Source of the DNA: Thermodesulfobacteriota bacterium
Lineage (GTDB): Bacteria > Thermosulfidibacterota > Thermosulfidibacteria > Thermosulfidibacterales > B14-G1
Assembly (NCBI GenBank): GCA_024274915.1
Contig: JAJSAC010000063.1
Coordinates: 19,976 to 83,975, forward strand
Reading direction: 5' to 3'
Length of the DNA: 64,000 bases
Of this stretch, positions 28,387-37,799 are shown one piece after another (positions within the stretch are counted from its first letter, which is position 1; each line of letters opens with the position of its first letter). The translations under genes were made by a program, and so were the position numbers. The notes below the pieces were generated by a model. It was not told where the DNA came from, ran no database searches, and saw only the letters and a program-made list of their open reading frames with translations.

Positions 28387-29214
28387 CTAGGAGAGCCAGC
28401 CCCTGGTCACGGCCTCTCTCGCCAGGGCGATCCACTGGCGGGGGGAGAGTTCCTGGGCTCTCGCCTGGGGAGAGAGGCCCAACTCTTCCTGGAGTTTTTC
28501 CCAGTCTCTCCCGGGATGAACCAGTTTCAAGCTGTTGACCAGAGTTTTTCTACGATGCCGGAACCCCGCTTCCACCAGGGTCTTGAAGGGCTTTTTTAGG
28601 GGTCCGAGCTTATCACTCCTCCAGGTGATTCTCACCACCGCCGAGTCCACGTCGGGGACGGGGCGGAATCAGTGGCGGGACACCCGGTGGACCACCTCAA
28701 CCTCGTGGGTGGTGGCGAAAAGGACGGTGATGAGGGAGTAGTCTTTTGTGCCTGAGGGGGCCGTGAGCCTTTGGGCCGCTTCCCATTGGACCATAATGAT
28801 CATCTCCCGGTATCGACCCTCCATCTCCCATAACCTGTAAAGCAAGGGAGATGTGATGTTGTAGGGGAGATTGGCCACCAACTTCTCCGGTGGTAGGTCT
28901 TCTATGGGTGTCTTCATTACGTCTCCTTCAATAAGGTGGAGGGAGGGATGGTTTCCCAGGAACTCCTGGAGGTACCGGTAAAGTCTTGGGTCTTTCTCTA
29001 TGGCCCATACCTCTGCTCCCCTGGCCAACAGTCCCCATGTGAGTACCCCGTTTCCCGGCCCCACTTCCAGGATCTTACTCCCTGGAGCGATATGGGAGGC
29101 TTCCAGGATGATCTCTCGTATGTTGTCGTCCACCAGGAAGTTCTGGCCCCACCTTTTGGAAGCCTTGAACCCCTTCTCTTTGAGGGCTCGGTATAGTGAA
29201 GTACAACTCTCCAT
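28387..29214 (-). CDS. rsmA: 16S rRNA dimethyladenosine transferase RsmA, interrupted by one in-frame TGA
   Basis: Reading on the minus strand from ATG 29214, the frame runs 181 codons to TGA at 28671-28669. It then continues in the same frame for 93 more codons to TAG at 28387, a normal RsmA length in total. Motifs: KRWGQNFLVDD, LEVGPGNGVLT (SAM binding) and NLPYNITSPLL (catalytic). The TGA falls in VSRH-stop-FRPVPDVDSAVV, where I recall relatives often having Cys. Three explanations remain: point mutation or base-call error, a pseudogene, or selenocysteine. A hairpin begins two bases after the TGA. RsmA methylates the 3' end of 16S rRNA. A GTG at 29247 is an alternative start. Confidence 0.85.
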
Positions 29215-29262
29215 GACAGACCCTTTATAACCTCCGTTATCCTCCACTGCCTAGGGGTTTTA

Positions 29263-29292
29263 TTGACTTTGGAGAAGGCCCTTTGCTACTAT
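29263..29292 (+). promoter_or_regulatory. probable promoter for the carboxylase/mutase operon
   Basis: TTGACT at 29263-29268, an 18-base spacer and TACTAT at 29287-29292, followed by an A+T-rich stretch. It lies 53 bases before the pccB ATG, in the divergent gap with rsmA. Confidence 0.5.
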
Positions 29293-29344
29293 TTTCCACA
29301 TTCGAAATTTTAAATTTTTATCTATTCTAGGTCAGGGGGGTTCT

Positions 29345-30895
29345 ATGGGCATAGAGGAGAAACTCCGGGAGTTGCACCGGCTTAACGAACTGGCAGAGCT
29401 GGGTGGGGGAAAGGCTCGGATCGAAAAACAACATAAAATGGGTAAACTCACAGCCCGGGAGAGGCTGGATATCCTTTTGGATAAAGGCACTTTTGTGGAG
29501 ATGGACAGGTTTGTGGTTCATAGGTGTCCCCATTTTGGCATCGACAAACAAAAGATCCTGGGCGACGGCGTAGTTACTGGCTACGGGAAGATAGACGGCC
29601 GCCTGGTCTATGTTTTTTCCCACGATTTCACCACCTTTGGTGGTTCTCTCTCCGAGATGTTCGGCAAGAAGGTGTGTAAGATCATGGACCTGGCTATGCG
29701 CAATGGGGCTCCTGTCATAGGTCTCAATGATTCAGGGGGGGCCAGGATTCAGGAAGGGGTGGTCAGTTTGGTGGCTTATGCAGATATCTTCCTCAGGAAC
29801 GTGCTGGCCTCCGGGGTGGTTCCTCAGATCTCGGCTATCATGGGTCCCTGTGCCGGTGGAGCCGTCTATTCCCCTGCCATGACGGATTTCACCTTCATGG
29901 TTAAGGGGACCAGTTACATGTTCATCACCGGTCCCGATGTGATCAGGGCCACCACCCATGAGGAGATCACCAAGGAGGAACTGGGTGGTGCCATGGCCCA
30001 TAACACCATAAGTGGTGTGGCCCACTTTGCCGCTGAAAACGATGAGGAGTGCCTCCTCATGATTCGGGAACTCATGAGCTTCTTGCCCAGCAACAACCTG
30101 GAGGACCCCCCTTACAGAGAGACCAATGACGATCCCTACCGGGAAGATGAGGACCTCAACTATCTGGTGCCCGACGATCCCAACAAACCCTACGACATGA
30201 AGGAGCTCATCAAAGCCGTGGTGGACGACCACTACTTCTTGGAGGTTCATCCCCACTACGCCCAGAATATTGTTGTAGGTTTTGCTCGTTTTAACGGTCA
30301 GCCGGTGGGTATAGTGGCCAATCAGCCCATGGTCTTGGCGGGCTGCCTGGATATAAAGGCTTCCATCAAGGGGGCTCGTTTCGTCCGTTTCTGTGATGCC
30401 TTCAACATTCCCATTGTCACCTTCGAAGACGTTCCCGGTTTCCTTCCCGGGGTGGCCCAGGAGCACGGAGGTATCATCCTCCATGGCGCTAAGCTCCTCT
30501 ATGCCTACTGCGAGGCTACGGTGCCTAAAGTGACGGTGGTTGCCCGGAAGGCTTATGGTGGTGCCTTTGACGTGTTGGGCTCCAAAAACGTGAGGGGAGA
30601 TATAAACCTTGCCTATCCAACGGCGGAGATCGCCGTTATGGGTCCTGATGGAGCCGTGAATATCATTTTCAGGAAGCAACTCATGGAGGCCGAAGATCCC
30701 GAGGCAGAGAAGGAGAGGTTGGTGGCCGAGTACCGAAAGACCTTTGCCAATCCCTATATGGCGGCTCAACTGGGTTACATCGACGAGGTTATCGAGCCCA
30801 AAATCACCAGGAAGCGCATCGTTCAGGCTCTGGAGTCTCTCCAGAACAAGAGGGATACCAATCCTCCCAAGAAACACGGGAATATCCCGCTGTAG
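29345..30895 (+). CDS. acyl-CoA carboxylase / methylmalonyl-CoA decarboxylase, carboxyltransferase subunit
   Basis: A 516-residue crotonase-fold carboxyltransferase of the PccB/MmdA group. Visible hallmarks: [64 protein letters not shown] and the MGPDGAVNI region. It moves CO2 between biotin and propionyl-CoA or methylmalonyl-CoA. The next genes supply biotin carboxylase and the biotin carrier, so an ATP-dependent propionyl-CoA carboxylase is more likely than a sodium-pumping decarboxylase, whose membrane subunits are not seen. It is first in a run through the mutase. Confidence 0.92.
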   Translation: MGIEEKLRELHRLNELAELGGGKARIEKQHKMGKLTARERLDILLDKGTFVEMDRFVVHRCPHFGIDKQKILGDGVVTGYGKIDGRLVYVFSHDFTTFGGSLSEMFGKKVCKIMDLAMRNGAPVIGLNDSGGARIQEGVVSLVAYADIFLRNVLASGVVPQISAIMGPCAGGAVYSPAMTDFTFMVKGTSYMFITGPDVIRATTHEEITKEELGGAMAHNTISGVAHFAAENDEECLLMIRELMSFLPSNNLEDPPYRETNDDPYREDEDLNYLVPDDPNKPYDMKELIKAVVDDHYFLEVHPHYAQNIVVGFARFNGQPVGIVANQPMVLAGCLDIKASIKGARFVRFCDAFNIPIVTFEDVPGFLPGVAQEHGGIILHGAKLLYAYCEATVPKVTVVARKAYGGAFDVLGSKNVRGDINLAYPTAEIAVMGPDGAVNIIFRKQLMEAEDPEAEKERLVAEYRKTFANPYMAAQLGYIDEVIEPKITRKRIVQALESLQNKRDTNPPKKHGNIPL

Positions 30896-30906
30896 GGGGT
30901 GGGGAG

Positions 30907-32415
30907 ATGTTCAAAAAGATCCTGGTTGCCAACAGAAGCGAGATTGCCGTGAGGCTTCTCAGGGCCTGTCGGGAGATGGGCATCACCTGTGCCACCGTCT
31001 TCTCCGATGTGGACAGGGATGCCCTCCATGTGCGCTATGCCGATGAGGCCTATCACATAGGTCCCGCCCCCGCCCGGGAAAGCTATCTCAATATTGAGAG
31101 GATAATCGAGGTGGCCAAGAAGGCGGGTTGTGATGCCATACATCCCGGCTATGGTTTTCTGGCGGAGAACGCCGATTTCGCCACCCGCTGCGAGGAGGAA
31201 GGTATAGTCTTTATAGGTCCTCCCAAAGAGGCCATCGTGGCCATGGGTAGCAAGACGGTGGCCCGTCAGACGGCCAAAGAGGCAGGGGCACCGGTGATTC
31301 CCGGTACCCTGGAGCCTTTAGGCGATGAGGAGATCATAGCCCAGGCCCGTAAGATGGGTTATCCTGTTATGCTTAAGGCCGTCTCCGGTGGTGGTGGCAA
31401 GGGTATGAGACTGGTGGAGAAGGAAGAGGAGATGGCCAGTGCCATCAGGATGGCCCGTTCCGAAGCCAGGTCGGCTTTCGACGATGACTCCCTCTACCTG
31501 GAGAAGTATATTGAGAACCCCCGTCACGTGGAGATGCAGATTCTGGTGGACAGGGATGGTAACGGTATCTATCTGGGTGAGAGGGAGTGCTCCATCCAAA
31601 GGAGGCACCAGAAGGTGATCGAAGAGGCTCCTTCCGTCCTTATAGATGAGGATCTGCGCCGAAGGATGGGAGAGGCGGCCCTCAAGGTGGCCCAGGCGGC
31701 GGGCTACTACAGTGCAGGTACAGTGGAGTTTCTCATGGACAGGGATAGAAACTTCTACTTCCTGGAGGTGAACACCCGTCTCCAGGTGGAACATCCCGTC
31801 ACGGAGATGGTGACGGGTATAGACATCGTTAAGGAGATGATAAAAATAGCCGCCGGGGAGTCCCTCACCATTGCCCAGCATGAAGTGAAGATGAGGGGCC
31901 ACTCCATTGAATGCCGTATCTACGCCGAGGACCCCTACAACAACTTTTTGCCTTCTCCCGGCACTATCTGGGGTCTCAGGCTTCCAGGTGGACCTGGGGT
32001 GAGGGTGGACATCGGGGTCTTCGAGGGTGCTGTAGTGCCCATGGAGTACGATCCCATCATCGGTAAGCTGATTGTGTGGGGCAAGGACAGGCGAGAGGCG
32101 GTGGAACGGACCAGGAGGGCCCTCTCGGAGTTTGTAGTGAAGGGCATCAAGACCACCATACCCTTCCATGAGCGGGTCATGGACAACCCCCTCTTTCTGG
32201 AGGGTAACTTCGATACCACCTTTATAGACACTGTCTTCAAAAAGATGGAGGAGGGACGGGAGCCCCAATACCTGGACATAGCCCTGGCTGCCACGGCTGT
32301 CCATGTTTATCTGGAGGAGAAGGCTCCTAAGGCAGCTGCTCCCACTCAAAGCCAGGGGATAAGCCCCTGGAAGCTCTACGGCCGCAAGCTCCAGATGAGA
32401 ACGGGGCTCTGTTAA
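30907..32415 (+). CDS. accC: biotin carboxylase subunit of acyl-CoA carboxylase
   Basis: A 502-residue ATP-grasp enzyme that carboxylates biotin with bicarbonate and ATP. The opening FKKILVANRSEIAVRLLRACRE, the glycine-rich loop KAVSGGGGKGMRLV, ERECSIQRRHQKVIEEAPS, FYFLEVNTRLQVEHPVTEMV and the C-terminal MEYDPIIGKLIVWGKDR are all intact. It is about 50 residues longer than E. coli AccC, with an Ala/Lys-rich tail. It lies 11 bases after the carboxyltransferase gene and 23 bases before the carrier gene. Confidence 0.95.
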   Translation: MFKKILVANRSEIAVRLLRACREMGITCATVFSDVDRDALHVRYADEAYHIGPAPARESYLNIERIIEVAKKAGCDAIHPGYGFLAENADFATRCEEEGIVFIGPPKEAIVAMGSKTVARQTAKEAGAPVIPGTLEPLGDEEIIAQARKMGYPVMLKAVSGGGGKGMRLVEKEEEMASAIRMARSEARSAFDDDSLYLEKYIENPRHVEMQILVDRDGNGIYLGERECSIQRRHQKVIEEAPSVLIDEDLRRRMGEAALKVAQAAGYYSAGTVEFLMDRDRNFYFLEVNTRLQVEHPVTEMVTGIDIVKEMIKIAAGESLTIAQHEVKMRGHSIECRIYAEDPYNNFLPSPGTIWGLRLPGGPGVRVDIGVFEGAVVPMEYDPIIGKLIVWGKDRREAVERTRRALSEFVVKGIKTTIPFHERVMDNPLFLEGNFDTTFIDTVFKKMEEGREPQYLDIALAATAVHVYLEEKAPKAAAPTQSQGISPWKLYGRKLQMRTGLC

Positions 32416-32438
32416 ATCTGGACTGAAGGAGAAGCATC

Positions 32439-32963
32439 ATGGCTTACGTTGCTACCATAGAAGAGTTGGGTAAAGAGTTCAGGGTGGAAGTGGTGCCCTT
32501 GGGGGGGGATCTTTATAAGGTGGTGGTGGACGGTGAGAGAGGGCTGGTCCTGGATGTCCGGCGCCACGGCTGCTGTGTTTACTCTGTGCTCAAAGAAGGC
32601 GAGAGCTACGAGGTGGACGTGGATAACAGGCCTGGGGGAGGCTTCAGCGTCCTGGTGAAAGGAGAGCATTTCCACATCGATCTTATGGACGAGATGAAAA
32701 AGAAGCTTCTCTCCATCCTGGGTGAGGCTGTAGGGGCTGGTACAGGCGAGGTGGCCACGGCCATGCCTGGTAAGGTGGTGAAGGTGTTGGTCTCCGAGGG
32801 AGACCAGGTGAAGAAGGACCAGCCCCTGGTCATTCTAGAGGCCATGAAAATGGAGAATGAGTTTAAGGCCCCTTACGATGGGGTGGTGAAGAGCATAAAG
32901 GTGAAAGAGGGAGACACGGTGGAGGCCAGTGCCGTGCTGGTGGTCCTGGAACCTCAGGAGTGA
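32439..32963 (+). CDS. biotin carboxyl carrier protein
   Basis: A 174-residue protein. The N-terminal 90 residues form a small beta-rich region, as in the gamma/carrier subunits of acyl-CoA carboxylases, followed by a short linker. The C-terminal biotinyl domain (about 100-174) carries the biotinylation site EAMKMENEF (the Lys near residue 139), flanked by the usual AMPGKVVKVLVSEGDQV and VKVEGDTV-like strands. It shuttles carboxybiotin between AccC and the carboxyltransferase encoded upstream. The bioB gene in this window would supply the cofactor. Confidence 0.92.
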   Translation: MAYVATIEELGKEFRVEVVPLGGDLYKVVVDGERGLVLDVRRHGCCVYSVLKEGESYEVDVDNRPGGGFSVLVKGEHFHIDLMDEMKKKLLSILGEAVGAGTGEVATAMPGKVVKVLVSEGDQVKKDQPLVILEAMKMENEFKAPYDGVVKSIKVKEGDTVEASAVLVVLEPQE

Positions 32964-33020
32964 ATCTGTGGATTAGGAAGGCAAGGGGGGAGTCTTTTGG
33001 TGAGGGAGGTATAGGCAGAC

Positions 33021-34709
<1,689 letters not shown>

Positions 34710-34730
34710 TTGGCCAATCATTGCTTCAAT

Positions 34731-34770
34731 CGGGCCCTGGGGGAATATCCCCTGGGCCCGGTTTTATTTC
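34731..34770 (+). terminator. strong rho-independent terminator after the mutase gene
   Basis: CGGGCCC pairs with GGGCCCG, then after a T-T mismatch GGGGA pairs with TCCCC around a tiny loop. A TTTTATTTC tract follows. It closes the carboxylase/mutase transcript. Confidence 0.85.
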
Positions 34771-35106
34771 TTGGTAGCCATGGGAATAAGAATGAACAAA
34801 AAGGATCCGCTCTCAGTGTTGCCCCATAGGGAATCAGGACTTCCCTCATTTTTGGTCTTATGGGTCAGGGCGAGGCGTTCCGACCGCAGAGATGATAGCT
34901 CATAGTTCATAGCTCACAGTTGCTATCAGCCATGAGCCATCAGCTATCAGCCATGGGCAAGGGAGGAATGCCCCGCCTTTTCACTTGTTGGAAAGAAAAA
35001 ATCCAGGATTCTGAACATGATGCCTTTACCAGGAAGGGAATTTTGGGGGAAGTCCTGATAGGGAATCATTTGCCTAACGGGTTTATCCTCCGTAAACTGT
35101 TCTGCC
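34771..35106. other. gene-free stretch: word repeats and copy A of a 108-bp dispersed element
   Basis: No convincing gene lies between the mutase terminator and rqcH. From about 34890 the sequence is built from words such as GCTCATAG, GCTATCAGCC and CATGAGCC in both orientations. From 34951 to 35058 lies the non-coding element described separately. The last 48 bases probably hold the rqcH ribosome site, which is not obvious. Confidence 0.6.
34951..35058 (+). repeat. 108-bp dispersed non-coding element, copy A
   Basis: This segment matches positions 63938-63831 read on the minus strand, over 108 bases without gaps, with 96 identical. Eleven of the 12 differences are transitions. The last 38 bases (35021-35058) are identical in the two copies. 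Both copies are preceded by the same kind of CAGCCATGAGCC word block. No stable reading frame is shared. I do not recognise the element. Confidence 0.85.
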
Positions 35107-36810
35107 GTGGACTACTTTCTCTTCACAGCTGTGGTGAAGGCCCTGGGGGAGGTGCTGCCCGGGGCCCGGGTGAGGCGGGTTTTCCATACCACTCCCCTGG
35201 GGGTGGGGCTGGAACTGGGGGGTGGTATACTTTATTTCGCCCTGGACCCTGCCAGGGCGGGGGTCTATTGGCTGAAGGACCCTTCTTTCTTGTCGAAGGA
35301 GGCGGACCACTTTGCCCGCTATCTGGGGAGCCTCCTGAGGGGGGCTGTGATCCGGAGGGTGAGCCAGGTTCCTTCCGAGCGCATCCTTCATCTGGAGCTG
35401 GTGAAGAAAGACCTGGTAGGCCACGGCGATGCCTACATCCTGGTGGCGGAGATCATGGGTCGTCACTCCAATCTCATGGTCCTTGACAATAGTGGCAAGA
35501 TTCTCGAGGCGGCCAAGCGCATCTATCGGGACATGAGCCGGGTGAGGGAGGTGTTGCCGGGCAGATCCTACACCCCGCCCCCTCCCCATAACCGGTTGGA
35601 TCCCTTTGCCCTGGACAGGGAGGCTTTTTTAGAACTCTTGACCCGGGAAGCCACTCCCCTGGAGTCCCTGGCCCGCCATGCCCTCTTTCCGCCCTATGCC
35701 CTGAGGGAAATGGAATACCGCATGGGGGATGTCCAGGGGCCCTGGGCCCTCCTTAAGGCCTGGGAGGTGGGGCAGGAGATGCGGGAGGAGATGGAGGAGG
35801 GTGTGGGGCATTTATATCGGAGGGGTGAAAGCCCTATAGGGGTTTATCCCTTTCCCCTTCACCATCTGGGCCAGGGGGAGGTGGGGCCTTTGCTCTCACT
35901 CTTGGAGGCTTTTGTCCGGGAAAAGTGGGAGGGACAGGTCGCAGAGGCCCTTAGGTCTCGGCTTTTAAAGGCGGTAAGGAAGGAACTGAGGAAGGTGGGA
36001 AAGATTCTGGCTATCCTGGAAAAGGAGGAAAAGGAGACCCAGGATGTCCAGCGGTTTAAGAAGTGGGGGGAAACCCTCTTCATCCATCTTTCCCGCATTC
36101 CTCCCGGGACCCGGGAGGTGGAGATGGAGGACCCCTATTCTCCCGGGGAGATGCTCAAAATACCCATACCCCAGGGCCTCACCCCTTCCAGGGCGGCCCA
36201 GGAGTACTTTCGTCGGTATTCCAAGCTCAAGAGGAAGGCCCGGGCTATGGCCGCTAGGAAGGAAGGGCTGGAGGCCAGGAAGGGGTATCTGGAGGAGCTG
36301 GAGTGGCTTCTGGGATCGGCCCAGGGCCTGGAGGAACTGGAGATCATGCGGGGGGAGCTGGAGGCAGGTGGGCTTGGGATGACCAGAGACCGGGGACGGG
36401 GGACGGCAGGAAAGGGTAGGAGGAGCCAGGGTCCCAGCGTGTTGCCCTACCGGGTTTTCAGGTCTTCCATGGGGAATACCATCCTGGTGGGGCGCCACCC
36501 TAGAGGCAACGAAGAGGTAACCTTCAAGCGCTCTCACAGGCGAGATCTGTGGTTTCACGTCAGGGCTTACCCCGGTGCCCATGTGATTCTAAAAAGCTCT
36601 CAGCCCCTTGGCCAGGAGATCCAGGAAGCAGCGGCTCTGGCGGCTTACTTTAGCAAGGCCCGTCAGTCCCCGGCGGTGGATGTGGACTACACCCAGCGGC
36701 GCTACGTGAGGAAGATTCCTAAGGCTGCCCCCGGACTGGTCACCTACACCAACTTCTCCACCATACGGGTAGAGCCCCAGATCCCACCGGGGGTGGTGGA
36801 GGAGGGTTGA
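35107..36810 (+). CDS. rqcH: NFACT family protein, RqcH/FbpA-like ribosome quality-control factor
   Basis: A 567-residue protein. The NFACT-N region opens DYFLFTAVVKALGEVLPGARVRRV and includes ILVAEIMGRHSNLMVLD. A helix-hairpin region and a long coiled coil (about 285-440, Lys/Glu-rich) follow, then a short linker and the NFACT-R domain with RHPRGNEEVTFKRSHRRDLWFHV and YPGAHVIL. In bacteria RqcH binds stalled 50S subunits and adds alanine tails; fibronectin binding is only a by-name function. The start is GTG. It appears monocistronic and has a G/C-rich, basic linker (RDRGRGTAGKGRRS) before NFACT-R. Confidence 0.9.
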   Translation: MDYFLFTAVVKALGEVLPGARVRRVFHTTPLGVGLELGGGILYFALDPARAGVYWLKDPSFLSKEADHFARYLGSLLRGAVIRRVSQVPSERILHLELVKKDLVGHGDAYILVAEIMGRHSNLMVLDNSGKILEAAKRIYRDMSRVREVLPGRSYTPPPPHNRLDPFALDREAFLELLTREATPLESLARHALFPPYALREMEYRMGDVQGPWALLKAWEVGQEMREEMEEGVGHLYRRGESPIGVYPFPLHHLGQGEVGPLLSLLEAFVREKWEGQVAEALRSRLLKAVRKELRKVGKILAILEKEEKETQDVQRFKKWGETLFIHLSRIPPGTREVEMEDPYSPGEMLKIPIPQGLTPSRAAQEYFRRYSKLKRKARAMAARKEGLEARKGYLEELEWLLGSAQGLEELEIMRGELEAGGLGMTRDRGRGTAGKGRRSQGPSVLPYRVFRSSMGNTILVGRHPRGNEEVTFKRSHRRDLWFHVRAYPGAHVILKSSQPLGQEIQEAAALAAYFSKARQSPAVDVDYTQRRYVRKIPKAAPGLVTYTNFSTIRVEPQIPPGVVEEG

Positions 36811-36890
36811 AGAACCCCCTCTTCCCTTGTGTAATAGTGGGGGAAGGATTATTAAATTTGGAGCACAGATAGATGGGTGGGGGGTAAGAG

Positions 36891-37091
36891 GTGAACCTTT
36901 TAGAGGAGACTATTAAAAGGGTGGAGAGTTTTTCAGAGGAAGAACTCAGAGCTTTTAGGGAGTGGTTCGAGGAGTTCGATGCCAGGATATGGGACGAAAA
37001 GCTGGAAAGAGACGTTAGGGCGGGGAAGCTAGACGATCTGGCGACCCGGGCTATGGAGGACTTTAAGAAGGGGAAGTGTACTGAGTTATGA
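36891..37091 (+). CDS. small antitoxin-like protein of a RelE/ParE-type module
   Basis: A 66-residue acidic, helical protein: SFSEEELRAFREWFEEFDARIWDEK, then RDVRAGKLDDLATRAMEDFKKGKCTEL. This pattern is recurrent in small antitoxins placed before RelE-like toxins in many bacteria. There is no evident DNA-binding domain, so it probably acts by masking the toxin. The start is GTG. It overlaps the toxin gene by ATGA, which couples their translation. The toxin is frameshifted, so this antitoxin may have no target here. Confidence 0.75.
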   Translation: MNLLEETIKRVESFSEEELRAFREWFEEFDARIWDEKLERDVRAGKLDDLATRAMEDFKKGKCTEL

Positions 37092-37344
37092 GGCATTTTG
37101 CTTCCCCTTCTTTTTGGGATTGTTATAATAGATTGCCCAAATGGGTTCAGGGTCTGGCCGATAAGAGTTTCCAGTTGATGAAGACCCAACCTAAGCATCC
37201 TTCCCTCAAATCGAAGAAGGTAGGAAGATACTGGTCTGTCAGAGTAGGGAAGAGATACAGGGCCCTGGGAACGGAGGTAGATGAGGGGATGTCTGGTTTT
37301 GGATAGGTTCCCATTCCGATTATGATAAACTGGTGGGAAGATAA
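37088..37344 (+). pseudogene. RelE/ParE-like toxin gene with a one-base frameshift
   Basis: The first 67 codons give a typical RelE-like toxin (FASPSFWDCYNRLPKWVQ, KKVGRYWSVRVGKRYRALGTEVDEG). At the GGGG run 37285-37288 the frame breaks: the zero frame ends at TAG 37306 after MSGFG. The -1 frame carries on with DVWFWIGSHSDYDKLVGR to TAA at 37344, which restores the expected C-terminus of about 85 residues. One missing G in a G run, real or a base-call error, explains this. A programmed -1 shift is possible but the site is not a classical slippery heptamer. Confidence 0.8.
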
Positions 37345-37362
37345 TGGGATCAGGAGGTGGAC

Positions 37363-37761
37363 ATGTATGAAAAAGTGAGTCACATAGGGGTGGCCGTGAG
37401 GGATTTGGAGAAGGCCAAGGAGATTTTCAGGGCCCTGGGCCTGGAAGTGGAAGGGGAAGAAGTGGTGGAGGAGCAGAAGGTGAAGGTGGCCTTCATTCCC
37501 GTGGGTGAGACCCGTATCGAGCTTCTGGAAGCCACTTCTCCCGATTCTCCCGTGGCAAAGTTTATAGAGAAGAGAGGGGAAGGGGTGCATCACCTGGCCT
37601 TAGGAGTGGACAGCGTGGAGGCCATGCTGGAGAAGCTAAAGGCCAGGGGGGTCCGGCTGGTGGACGAGAAGCCTCGGAAGGGAGCCCACAACACCCTCAT
37701 CGCCTTCCTCCATCCCAAGTCCACGGGGGGGCTTTTGCTGGAACTGTGCCAGGAAGAATAG
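37363..37761 (+). CDS. mce: methylmalonyl-CoA epimerase
   Basis: A 132-residue glyoxalase-fold enzyme converting (S)- to (R)-methylmalonyl-CoA. Metal ligands and folds are recognisable: VSHIGVAVRDLEKAKEIFRALG, IPVGETRIELLEATSPDSPVAKFI, GEGVHHLALGVDSVE and FLHPKSTGGLLLELCQ. The ATG at 37363 is taken because AGGAGG lies five bases before it; the GTG at 37357 overlaps that site. It completes the propionyl-CoA to succinyl-CoA route with the genes at 29-35 kb, but is separated from them by rqcH and the toxin module. Confidence 0.95.
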   Translation: MYEKVSHIGVAVRDLEKAKEIFRALGLEVEGEEVVEEQKVKVAFIPVGETRIELLEATSPDSPVAKFIEKRGEGVHHLALGVDSVEAMLEKLKARGVRLVDEKPRKGAHNTLIAFLHPKSTGGLLLELCQEE

Positions 37762-37799
37762 CTCGTGGCTCATGCTCATAGCTGGTGAGTAGAGGGAAG

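Noticed and set aside
28669-29247. rsmA read as two separate genes or as a frameshift
   Set aside because: Both parts are in the same frame and join exactly across the TGA, so a substitution or recoding, not an indel, explains it.
34920-35486. Open frame covering copy A of the dispersed element and the start of rqcH
   Set aside because: It runs in a different frame through rqcH, and I saw no matching frame in copy B; the element looks non-coding.
36811-36860. Terminator after rqcH (CTTCCC/GGGAAG stem)
   Set aside because: Only six base pairs, a long loop and no T tract; too weak to list as a feature.
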